64,000 bases of DNA from the NCBI RefSeq assembly GCF_002952775.1, contig NZ_CP025066.1:1364001-1428000 (forward strand). Direction: 5' to 3'. The notes below the pieces were generated by a model, which did no database searches, was not told where the DNA came from, and was given only the letters and a program-made list of their open reading frames with translations. This document shows positions 51,740-59,550 of the stretch, one piece after another. How positions within the stretch are numbered: the first letter of the stretch is position 1; every line of letters begins with the position of its first letter. Both the position numbers and the translations under genes were made by a program. Origin of the DNA: Halalkaliarchaeum desulfuricum (lineage in GTDB: Archaea > Halobacteriota > Halobacteria > Halobacteriales > Haloferacaceae).

Positions 51740-52605
51740 CTCGACGTCCCTCCGGCGCTCCCGTCGGATTCGGCGGTTCTGTCCCCCGTAACTGTGCGGT
51801 CCTCCCCCTCGACCGCGGTCTCGAACTCCGCATCGAACTCCGCGCCAGCCTCGCCGTGGATCGACGCGAGCAGTTCCCGCTTCAGTTCGGTGAACGTCTC
51901 CGACGTCCGGGAGTCGTGATCCCTGGGGCGGGACAGCGGCACGTCGACGACCGTCTTGACGGTTCCCGGGCGGGCGGTCATCACGACCACGCGGTCGGCA
52001 AGCAGGATCGCCTCCTCGACGTCGTGGGTGACGAAAAGCGCCGTCGCGTCCGTCTCCCGCCAGGCCGAGAGCAACTCGAGCTGCATCCGGCCTTTGGTCA
52101 TGGCGTCCAGCGCGCTGAACGGCTCGTCCATCAACATGATCGACGGCTCGTTTGCGAGCAACCGCGCCAGTTCGGCACGCTGGGCCATGCCACCGGAAAG
52201 CTGGTTGGGATAGGAGTCGGCGAACGTCGACAGTCCCATCCGGTCGAGGAGGTCTGCGACGTGATCCGTCGGTCGATCGCACATCTCCGGCCCGAACGCC
52301 ACGTTTTCGCGGACGGTCTTCCAGGGGAACAGCCGGTTCTCCTGGAAGACCACGCCGCGCTCGGGGCCGGGTCCCGATACGGGTTCGCCGTCGGCCAGAA
52401 CCCGTCCGGACGTCGGTTCGACGTGGCCGGCGACGCAGTCCAGGAGCGTGCTCTTCCCGCAGCCGGATGGGCCGAGCACGGTGAGGAACTCGCCGGGGTC
52501 GATCTCGAGGTCCAGCCCATCGACGGCGACAACGCGCTCTTCCTCGCCGCCGTACACCTTGGACAGGCTCTCGATATCGACGCGGCCGCCGAAATCGGTC
52601 GTCAC
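51736..52605 (-). CDS. ABC transporter ATPase (SsuB/TauB-like)
   Basis: This 289-residue ATPase starts at GTG 52605, overlapping the permease stop. Motifs are Walker A GPSGCGKST, Q-loop FQENRLFPWKTV, signature LSGGMAQRAELAR, Walker B IMLMDEPFSALD and the H-loop FVTHDVEEA. This set belongs to the nitrate/sulfonate/taurine (CUT-unrelated) importer class. A 50-residue acidic C-terminal tail follows. It drives the two permeases. Confidence 0.92.
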   Translation of the reverse strand: MTTDFGGRVDIESLSKVYGGEEERVVAVDGLDLEIDPGEFLTVLGPSGCGKSTLLDCVAGHVEPTSGRVLADGEPVSGPGPERGVVFQENRLFPWKTVRENVAFGPEMCDRPTDHVADLLDRMGLSTFADSYPNQLSGGMAQRAELARLLANEPSIMLMDEPFSALDAMTKGRMQLELLSAWRETDATALFVTHDVEEAILLADRVVVMTARPGTVKTVVDVPLSRPRDHDSRTSETFTELKRELLASIHGEAGAEFDAEFETAVEGEDRTVTGDRTAESDGSAGGTSR

Positions 52606-53507
52606 TGTGCCACCCCCGAGGGAGTGTCCTCGAGCCACGGGCCGAGGTTCGTCGCCGCACGCGAGACGATCGCCGTCGAGACCGCCCCGAGGAACCCGAC
52701 CGCGATCATGCCGACGACGACCGACTGGACATCGACGAGCCGGTACGCCTGGAACACGACGTGACCCAGGCCGTACTCCCCGGTGATCATCTCGGCAGCG
52801 ACGACCGTGATCCAGCCGAGGCCGACGCCGATCGTCACCCCGGTGAGGATCGACGGCAGCGCCGCCGGCAATACGACGTGTCGAAGCGTCTGGCGCTCGC
52901 TCGCCCCGAGGCTCTCGGCCGCGCGGCTGTACTCGTCGTCGACCGACTCGACCCCACGGACGGTGTTGACGAGCGTGGGGAAGAACGCGCCGAGAAACAC
53001 CACGAACAGCACCCCGCTCCGGACGGTCGGGAAAATTACGAGCACCAGCGGCACCCACGCGATCGGCGGGATCGGACGGAGGAACTCCAGTGAGGGAAAC
53101 AGGTAGCGTTCGAAGCGGCGACGGGTCCCGATCAACAGCCCGAGCGGGACGGCGACCGCGACCGCGAGCGCGACGCCGCCGACAACCCGTCCCGCAGTAT
53201 ACGCTGCATGGACGTAGATGGTTGCGCCGTCGGCGACCGGTTCCCCGGCGAGATGCGAGCCGACCGCGGCGGCAGTTTCTGCCGGCGAGACGAACACCCC
53301 GAACCCGAGTACGCCGAGTCGGACGAACGCCCACCACACCGCAAGCAGCGCGAACACGGACAGGCCCCGTCGGACGGGTCGTGGAACCGCTTCGATTCGC
53401 GTGGCGCCAGTTTCGGCTGCCGACGCCAGCCGGCTCCGTCCATCCCCCAGTTTCAGGACGTGCGATCGGCGTCCGAGTCGACGCCACCGATCGAAGTCGA
53501 CGCTCAC
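52602..53507 (-). CDS. ABC transporter permease (SsuC/TauC-like), first of two
   Basis: This 301-residue permease has an Arg-rich soluble start (about 45 residues) and six helices. It includes LRPIPPIAWVPLVLVIFP and the EAA-like loop EYSRAAESLGASERQTLRHVVLP. It overlaps the binding-protein gene and the ATPase gene by 4 bases each. It shares the region of LRPIPPIAW with the second permease, indicating an ancestral duplication. Confidence 0.9.
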   Translation of the reverse strand: MSVDFDRWRRLGRRSHVLKLGDGRSRLASAAETGATRIEAVPRPVRRGLSVFALLAVWWAFVRLGVLGFGVFVSPAETAAAVGSHLAGEPVADGATIYVHAAYTAGRVVGGVALAVAVAVPLGLLIGTRRRFERYLFPSLEFLRPIPPIAWVPLVLVIFPTVRSGVLFVVFLGAFFPTLVNTVRGVESVDDEYSRAAESLGASERQTLRHVVLPAALPSILTGVTIGVGLGWITVVAAEMITGEYGLGHVVFQAYRLVDVQSVVVGMIAVGFLGAVSTAIVSRAATNLGPWLEDTPSGVAQ

Positions 53508-54661
53508 GGACGCTCACCCGCGCGGTGTGGGTCCCAGTCCACCTCGCCGTCCAGTTCGTCGATCGCTTCGGCCAGCAGATCGGTGTCGTACCGGTCGGCG
53601 TCCGGTACGCTGTCGATCACCCCGGACTCCTCGCGCAGGAACTCGGGCCCCGTTTCGGTCAGCAGTTCCCGGGCGGGATCGACCGACGAGAAGTCGGTGT
53701 AAAACAGCTGACGTTCGATGTCGGGGTTGACCTCGAGGTTCTCGTACAGCGTCGATCTGACGGTGTCACGGTCCAGATCCCGGCTCAGTTCCGCCTCTTC
53801 GAGTCCGAGATCCAGCGCACGCTCCGGATCCGTCGCGAGCAGGTGTTTCGCCTCGAGTTCGGCTTTGAGCCATCCCCTGGCGACCTCCCGGTTCTCCTCG
53901 ATCAGCGAGTCGGGCATCACGAGCGCCCCCAGGTCGGGCTCGTCGTACTTCGCGCCGGTAAACAGGTACCGGGCGGCGTCGGCCTGCCGGACCACCCGGG
54001 CCATCGAGGGCTCCCATCCGAAGGCCACGTCGATAGCTCCCTCCCGCAGGTTCGTCACCACGCTGTTGATGTCCTGATCCCGGATCGTGACGTCGATGTC
54101 TTCGGCCGCGAGAACGGTGAGCAGGAACCGGTGAGACAGCGTCCCCTGCGTGACGTTCACTTCTCGACCGTCCAGGTCGTCGACGCCGTCGATATCCACG
54201 CCGTTCCGGACGACACAGAGGTTCCCCTGCTGGCCGAGCGAGTAGCCGCTGAGTCCGACGACCCGGATCGGCGTGTCGTCGTTGGCCGCCGCGATGATCG
54301 CGGGGTTGTCGCCCATGTAGCCGAGGTCCGTCTGTTCGGAGATGAGCCGGTTTACCGTCGGCGCACCCTGCAGGACGGCGTGCCAGTCGACCTCGTATCC
54401 GTCCGGGAGGTGCTCCCGCCACAGTTCGCCGTGGCGGATCACCAGCGCCGAGAACGCCTCGCTGTAGTAGGGGTGGTAGTCGACTGTTATCGTCTCCGAT
54501 CCGCCGAACGCACCGCCGAGACAGCCCGCAAGCGCCGGCAGTCCCACCCCGGCCGCAACTGCTCCGCCGATCCCTTTCAAACTGCGTCGTCGAGAGACGT
54601 CGTCGGGGACTCCGGGTGCTCGCTCGCGGTGTCTGGTTCGTTCCGATTCGTGGTGTTCCAT
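53504..54661 (-). CDS. ABC importer substrate-binding lipoprotein (SsuA/TauA/NrtA-like)
   Basis: This 385-residue protein has a twin-arginine motif (SRRRSLKGIG) and a lipobox ending at Cys47 (PALAGC). The mature domain is a periplasmic-binding-type fold with GYMGDNPAIIAA, GREVNVTQGTLSHRFLL and FGWEPSMARVV, typical of the NMT1/SsuA group that binds sulfonates, taurine, nitrate or thiamine precursors. The ligand is unknown. It is first in the operon. Confidence 0.9.
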   Translation of the reverse strand: MEHHESERTRHRERAPGVPDDVSRRRSLKGIGGAVAAGVGLPALAGCLGGAFGGSETITVDYHPYYSEAFSALVIRHGELWREHLPDGYEVDWHAVLQGAPTVNRLISEQTDLGYMGDNPAIIAAANDDTPIRVVGLSGYSLGQQGNLCVVRNGVDIDGVDDLDGREVNVTQGTLSHRFLLTVLAAEDIDVTIRDQDINSVVTNLREGAIDVAFGWEPSMARVVRQADAARYLFTGAKYDEPDLGALVMPDSLIEENREVARGWLKAELEAKHLLATDPERALDLGLEEAELSRDLDRDTVRSTLYENLEVNPDIERQLFYTDFSSVDPARELLTETGPEFLREESGVIDSVPDADRYDTDLLAEAIDELDGEVDWDPHRAGERP

Positions 54662-54791
54662 ACGTTCCCGTACGGCTACCGCTTCAAAGCCGACACGTTG
54701 CTGGTGACGCTCGCCACCGCTCCCGGATCGAGTCGAAAGTTACCGCTATCTGCAGCCCTCGACCGTCGCCGGCGAACGGTTCCGGAATTCC

Positions 54792-54798
54792 CTTATAA
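54792..54798 (+). promoter_or_regulatory. TATA box of the DUF5797-like gene
   Basis: CTTATAA is centred about 25 bases before ATG 54820, giving a leaderless transcript. Confidence 0.6.
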
Positions 54799-54819
54799 GC
54801 GTCCCTCCAACGACGGCGC

Positions 54820-55365
54820 ATGCCCCTCACCGAGGAGGAACGAACGCGACTGGCCGACGTCGTGGCGCTGCAGCCGACGAAGAACAGCGAACTCGGCGAT
54901 CGGTGGGGACTCGAGTCGGGAAGTGACGTGCACCGATATCTGGAAGACCACCTGAAAGAGTACTACTACCGCGACGAGGACAGCCTGATCCGGGCGACCG
55001 AGGAGGCCGCCGAACTGGTCGACGTCGAACCCGGCGTCGAGTCGGGAACCGACCGGAGTCCCGGGAACGACAACGGAGACGACGGCGGCGAAAAACGAGG
55101 CACCGTTCCGGACGTGATCCGAGTCCCGGAGCTCCAAGCGCAGATCTTCGCCGTCGTCGCCGGTCACGAAGAACGCTCCGAGAGCGTGGTGAGCGTGCTC
55201 CAGAAGCTCAGAGCGGAGTTCGACGTCGATCCCGACGCCGCAGACGTCAGAAAGGGACTGCGGAGCCTCGAACGGAAAGGCGTGGTCGAGGTCGTCTACC
55301 GGACCGTGCCGACGTTCAAACTCGCCGTCGAGCGCGGCGCAGTCACCGTCGAGACGGCCGAGTGA
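54820..55365 (+). CDS. DUF5797-like protein with two winged-helix-like regions
   Basis: This 181-residue protein has a first helical domain (LTEEERTRLADVVALQPTKN with ELGDRWGLESGSDVHRYLED) that looks like a helix-turn-helix with a tail, a 40-residue acidic linker, and a second domain with DPDAADVRKGLRSLERKGVVEVVY that resembles a winged helix. I believe this is the haloarchaeal DUF5797 family. A DNA-binding role is inferred from shape only. It is convergent with the next gene, 10 bases beyond its stop. Confidence 0.75.
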   Translation: MPLTEEERTRLADVVALQPTKNSELGDRWGLESGSDVHRYLEDHLKEYYYRDEDSLIRATEEAAELVDVEPGVESGTDRSPGNDNGDDGGEKRGTVPDVIRVPELQAQIFAVVAGHEERSESVVSVLQKLRAEFDVDPDAADVRKGLRSLERKGVVEVVYRTVPTFKLAVERGAVTVETAE

Positions 55366-55375
55366 CCGCGGTCGA

Positions 55376-56413
55376 TCACGCGCCGTCGCGTTCCCGCGTC
55401 CTGACTCGCCTGCGACGCCGCCGGAGCAGCCGCTTGATTCCCTTCCCGGGGCCGCCTTCGATCGGCCATCCGCGGGTGCGCCAGGCCGGCGGTTCCGGCG
55501 AGAACGCGGGACAGTCGCCCGAACACTCCGCAGCCGTCTGTTTTCTCACCTTCGCCGTACACCACGGCGACAACAGCCGACCGTCCCGCCGGAGTTCGAA
55601 CGAGCGGCAGTCGGGACGCATCGTTCGGTGGTACGAACGCCAGCCGCGGCCGTAGGCCCGTTCGGCGAGTTCGAGCCGTCTGCGCCGGCGGTCCGCCGAT
55701 CGGTCGCCGCCCTCGGAGGGATCGCCCGCGTCGAGCCGGCTCGGAAGCCACTCCACGCTGGCGGCTTCCGGGCGGACGCCCGCCGAGAAGTCGAACGCCA
55801 GCACGCCCGCCTCGACCGGGAAGTCCGCGAGGAGTGCCCGCTCGACCCGCCCCCCGGTCGAGGCGGTCGCGAGCCACACCTCGTCGGCCAGGCCCCGATC
55901 GACATCGTGTTGGAGCTGGTCTGCAAGCGCCCGGGCGGCGGAGGCGTCCAGGTCCGGCTTGTTCTCGATCGCGACGATCCGCCGAACCCAGTCGGGATAC
56001 GGAGCGATCCGCCTGATCTGGATCCGGTTCCCGTTCCGCCGGGTTTCAAGGAGGTCCCGGGCCGCAGCTCGGTGGATCGTCTCCCGGACGTATCGCCACG
56101 GATAGCCGGGGTCCGGAAGGGCGTCGCGATACCACTCCCAGCCGGCGGGGGCGTTCCGGACGACGAACAGGAGATCCGAGTCGAGTTCGCGGGCACCGAA
56201 CGCGGCCCGCTCGCGCAACCCGGCGGGGTCGGCCTCGACGATCACGGTGTCCCACCGGCGTTTTCGGGTGCCGAGCTGCCGGGCGACGACGGTGGCACTG
56301 GAGGGGGTACCCGAAGAGGAGGTCGGTACGTTCGACCCCGCCGGTGGCCACGCGAGTTCCGCCCAGCGGGACACCCGGAGTTCGAACGAGAACTCGCCGC
56401 CGGAGGAGCTCAT
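55376..56413 (-). CDS. DUF5787-like protein, possible PD-(D/E)xK nuclease with Cys4 cluster
   Basis: This 345-residue protein has a possible nuclease core: Asp55 in RRWDTVIVEAD and the E-x-K motif Glu150-Asn-Lys152 (RIVAIENKPDL). Four C-terminal cysteines (269, 285, 297, 301; PDCRS, SPWCTAK, ECSGDCPAF) could hold an Fe-S cluster or zinc, as in Cas4/AddB-type nucleases. The last 25 residues are very Arg-rich. I recall the family as DUF5787. The catalytic reading is inference; the spacing between Asp and E-x-K is longer than usual. ATG 56413 is chosen as the family begins there. Confidence 0.7.
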   Translation of the reverse strand: MSSSGGEFSFELRVSRWAELAWPPAGSNVPTSSSGTPSSATVVARQLGTRKRRWDTVIVEADPAGLRERAAFGARELDSDLLFVVRNAPAGWEWYRDALPDPGYPWRYVRETIHRAAARDLLETRRNGNRIQIRRIAPYPDWVRRIVAIENKPDLDASAARALADQLQHDVDRGLADEVWLATASTGGRVERALLADFPVEAGVLAFDFSAGVRPEAASVEWLPSRLDAGDPSEGGDRSADRRRRRLELAERAYGRGWRSYHRTMRPDCRSFELRRDGRLLSPWCTAKVRKQTAAECSGDCPAFSPEPPAWRTRGWPIEGGPGKGIKRLLRRRRRRVRTRERDGA

Positions 56414-56438
56414 CGGCGCCCGGTGTGTCGCTTCCGGG

Positions 56439-57419
56439 TCATCCGGTCCACTCCTCGAAGCTGCCGTACAGGCCCTTCGAGAGGTAGCGTTCACTGGAGT
56501 CGGGGAACACGGTGACGACAGCGTCGTGGGGGGCCTCGAGCTCCCCGTCGCGGATCGCCCGGGCGACCCGCCGTGCAGCGACGCTGTTTGCGGCCGCAGA
56601 AGAGGCGACCAGCTGTCCCTCCTCGGCGGCGAGCCGCTGCATCTCCTGGTGGACGTCCCGGTCGGAGATCGCGTACACGTCGTCGACCAGTTCCGGATCG
56701 AACAGCTCGTTGGTCGAGGTGTCGTGTGTGCCGATCCCCTCTGTCTTGTACTCCCCCTCCTCGATGTCCCGATCGAGGAACTCCCGGAAGATCGACCCCT
56801 CGGGCTCGACCGCGATAACGAGCGTGTCGGGGTGCTGCTCGCGGGCGTACTGCCCCATCCCCATCAGCGTCCCGCCGGTGCCACAGCCGACCACGACGGC
56901 GCCGACCCGGCCCTCGAGCGCCTCGTAACACTCCGGGCCGGTGGTCTCGTAGTGAGCCTCGACGTTCAACGGGTTGGCGAACTGCTGGGGGACCGCGGCG
57001 TTGTCGAGTTCGTCGGCGAGTTCGTGGGCCCGCTGGATGGCAAAACCCATCCCCTCCGCGGTTGGGGTGTTGATCACCTCGGCGCCGAGCGCGCGCATGA
57101 GCCGCTGTTTCTCGACGGAGAAGCCCTCGGGGACGACGAAGACGGCCTCCAGATCGAGCTGTCCGGCCGCGACCGCCAGCCCGATTCCGGTGTTTCCGGC
57201 GGTGGGCTCGATCACCGTTCCGCCGGGATCCAGCTCCCCGCGTTCGAGCATACGCTCGAGCATGTACTTCCCGATGCGGTCCTTGACCGACGCGCCGGGG
57301 TTGAACGACTCCAGCTTCGCGTACACTGGCACCTCCTCGGGCGATGCCTGGACGCGAACCAGCGGCGTCTCGCCGACCGTCTCCAGCACGGAACCGAGGG
57401 GTTCCCGGTGGGTCGTCAT
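56439..57419 (-). CDS. cysK: cysteine synthase family protein (CysK/CBS-type)
   Basis: This 326-residue PLP enzyme has Lys46 in GASVKDRIG as the Schiff-base lysine, PTAGNTGIGLA as substrate-binding loop and GCGTGGTLMG as phosphate-binding loop. The final Ser-rich FPDSSERYLSKGLY is also typical. It makes cysteine from O-acetylserine (or O-phosphoserine) and sulfide, or cystathionine from serine and homocysteine. The last choice cannot be decided; no CBS domain is attached. A TATA-like box lies about 30 bases upstream. Confidence 0.93.
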   Translation of the reverse strand: MTTHREPLGSVLETVGETPLVRVQASPEEVPVYAKLESFNPGASVKDRIGKYMLERMLERGELDPGGTVIEPTAGNTGIGLAVAAGQLDLEAVFVVPEGFSVEKQRLMRALGAEVINTPTAEGMGFAIQRAHELADELDNAAVPQQFANPLNVEAHYETTGPECYEALEGRVGAVVVGCGTGGTLMGMGQYAREQHPDTLVIAVEPEGSIFREFLDRDIEEGEYKTEGIGTHDTSTNELFDPELVDDVYAISDRDVHQEMQRLAAEEGQLVASSAAANSVAARRVARAIRDGELEAPHDAVVTVFPDSSERYLSKGLYGSFEEWTG

Positions 57420-57503
57420 GGCCGGAAAAACGACAGCCCGGCTTGAGTAAGTTGCTATCCGGGCGAAGTGACCGTCTCCGAGCGGTTCCCGAACGGGACC
57501 CCG

Positions 57504-58403
57504 TCACTCGTGTGTGTATCCGCGGTCCGGCAACGGCCGACCAGTTGAATCGTCCGGACCGCCGACGACCGTCACCCCCTCCCCCGGGTCGGTGACACGA
57601 CCGACCAGGGTGAGCGGGACCGGACAGTCCTCCCTCGCGGCAGCGAGTGCGGATTTCGGCAGCGTACAGACGAGTTCGAAATCCTCGCCGACGTGGACGG
57701 CCCGTTCGAACAGCACTTCGGGGTCGTCGAACAGCTCCTCGAGCTCCGAGTGAACCGGGAGCGCGTCGGCATCGACCCGAAATCCGCAGCCGCTCGCCTC
57801 CGCAAGCTGGTGGAGCGACCGGGCGAGCCCGTCGCTGGAGTCCATCATCGCCGTCGCCTCGGGGGCGAGTGCCCGCCCAGCCTCGATCCGAGGGTCGAAC
57901 CGGAACAGGTCGTTGGCCCGCTCGATGTCGCCGGCGTCGAACAGTTCGAGGGCGGCCGCCGTCCGCCCCCATTCGCCGGTCACGCAGACGACCTCCCCCG
58001 GTGAGGCGCCCGATCGCGGGACCGGATCGTCGGCCCGACCGACAGCGGTCGTCGTCACCGTGAGCTCCCGGTGGGTGTCGAGGTCGCCGCCGACGTAGTC
58101 GGTCCCGACGCGTTCACAGACGTCACGGGCTCCCTCGACGAAGGCGGTGAGCGGCTCCTCCTCCAGTGCCGTGGGGGCGTAGGCGGCCACCGCCCCGATC
58201 GGTTCCGCACCCATGGCGGCGACGTCGGACAGCGAGACGCCGACCGAGCGCCAGCCCACCGTGTAGGCAGTGGTCCCCTCGGGGAAGTCCGTCGACGCGT
58301 GAAGCATGTCGATCGTGAGGACGAGCCCGTCGACGACGGCGCAGTCGTCGCCCGCGTGCGGGAGGTCGGCGGCGAGCAGCCGGAGCGCGTCGCGTTCGTT
58401 CAC
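57504..58403 (-). CDS. thiL: thiamine-monophosphate kinase
   Basis: This 299-residue protein has the ThiL landmarks AGDDCAVVDG (ATP and Mg2+), LTIDMLHASTDFP, VSLSDVAAMGAEPIG, GGDLDTHRE and MMDSSDGLARSL. It phosphorylates thiamine phosphate to thiamine diphosphate. The start is GTG 58403: the family begins there, and CCTTTTACT lies about 27 bases upstream. An in-frame ATG at 58508 lies across a Cys-rich stretch without homology. Together with Thi4 it shows thiamine synthesis. Confidence 0.92.
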   Translation of the reverse strand: MNERDALRLLAADLPHAGDDCAVVDGLVLTIDMLHASTDFPEGTTAYTVGWRSVGVSLSDVAAMGAEPIGAVAAYAPTALEEEPLTAFVEGARDVCERVGTDYVGGDLDTHRELTVTTTAVGRADDPVPRSGASPGEVVCVTGEWGRTAAALELFDAGDIERANDLFRFDPRIEAGRALAPEATAMMDSSDGLARSLHQLAEASGCGFRVDADALPVHSELEELFDDPEVLFERAVHVGEDFELVCTLPKSALAAAREDCPVPLTLVGRVTDPGEGVTVVGGPDDSTGRPLPDRGYTHE

Positions 58404-58487
58404 GTCCGTGTGTCGGCAGGACCAGTAAAAGGGGTTTGCACACGGCAGGCAGGAGTTTATAAGACAGACGGGAGGCAGTCGACGATT

Positions 58488-58495
58488 GTTTAAAA
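58488..58495 (+). promoter_or_regulatory. TATA-like box of the flippase-like gene
   Basis: GTTTAAAA is centred about 26 bases before ATG 58517, consistent with a leaderless transcript. Confidence 0.55.
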
Positions 58496-58516
58496 GCGAC
58501 GGACGCAACGTCCCGT

Positions 58517-59548
58517 ATGTCGCTTCGCGAGCGCCTCCGGACGCTGTTTGGCTTCGCTGCAGCGCTCGGGATCGTGGTGGCGCTTGCGGCCCTCGTCGGC
58601 GTCGAGGAGTTTGTCGAGACGCTCGTCGCTGCCGACCTCGCGCTCGTGGGTGCCGCCGGCGTCGTCGCGCTCGGGTGGTTCCTCTCGTGGGGGATGGCGC
58701 TACGGTCGGTGCTTTCGAGCCTGGGGGTTCCGGTCTCGCGGTTCCGCGGGTTCCTGCTGTACGGCGTCGCCGCCTTCGCCAACAACGTCACGCCGTTCGG
58801 CCAGGCGGGCGGAGAGCCGGTGACAGCGCTGTATCTCTCGCGGGCGACGGATCTCGAGTACGAACGCGGACTCGCGGCGATCGCGAGCGTCGACACCGTA
58901 AACCTCCTGCCGTCGACGGGGTTCGCCCTGGTGGCGTTGCTCTGGCTCGCCGCGACTGCGACCGTCGGCGACGACGTTCTGCTTGCGGCGGGCGCCGCCG
59001 CCGGCGTCGGAGTGACGCTCGCGATCGCTGCCGGGTTCGCCTGGCGGTTCCGGATCCGCCTCGCCGACGCGGTCGCCCCACGGATCGCCGGGATCATCTC
59101 GCGGGTTGCGACGGTCGTCCCCCGGCTGTCCGGGCCGACGGCCGCCGGGATCCGCCGCCGGATCGACGGCTTCTTCGGGGCGATCCGGCGCGTGGGAACC
59201 GACCGCCGGCGGCTCGCGGTCACGCTCTCGTGGTCGGCCATCGGGTGGGCGTGTCAGGTGCTCGCACTGTGGCTCGCCCTGGCTGCTGTCGGTTCGCCGA
59301 TCCCGATCTCGGTGGCGGCGCTGGTAGTGCCGCTCGGGGCGGTTGCCGGCGGGCTCCCGCTTCCGGGCGGGGCCGGCGGGATCGAGGGGGCGCTGGTGGC
59401 GCTGCTCGTTGCCGCCCCCGTCGAGGTGACCGCGGCGGCGGCGCTGGCGGGCGTGATCGTCTTCCGTGGGTTCGTCTACTGGCTCCCCGTCGTCGTCGGC
59501 GGCAGCGTCGTCGGGCTAACCACCGTCCGGGAAGCCGGCCGGAGCTGA
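58517..59548 (+). CDS. flippase-like membrane protein (lysylphosphatidylglycerol synthase TM family)
   Basis: This 343-residue protein has about eight helices and the family segments VGVEEFVETLVAADLALVG, FAGVAAFANNVTPFGQAGGEP-like pattern (seen as FANNVTPFGQAGGEPVTA) and GGLPLPGGAGGIEGALVA. It belongs to the UPF0104/AglD-C-like family; members are linked to lipid or sugar-lipid flipping, so a role in glycosylation or lipid transport is plausible. Its stop is 2 bases from the stop of the amylase gene, which is convergent. Confidence 0.88.
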   Translation: MSLRERLRTLFGFAAALGIVVALAALVGVEEFVETLVAADLALVGAAGVVALGWFLSWGMALRSVLSSLGVPVSRFRGFLLYGVAAFANNVTPFGQAGGEPVTALYLSRATDLEYERGLAAIASVDTVNLLPSTGFALVALLWLAATATVGDDVLLAAGAAAGVGVTLAIAAGFAWRFRIRLADAVAPRIAGIISRVATVVPRLSGPTAAGIRRRIDGFFGAIRRVGTDRRRLAVTLSWSAIGWACQVLALWLALAAVGSPIPISVAALVVPLGAVAGGLPLPGGAGGIEGALVALLVAAPVEVTAAAALAGVIVFRGFVYWLPVVVGGSVVGLTTVREAGRS

Positions 59549-59550
59549 TT

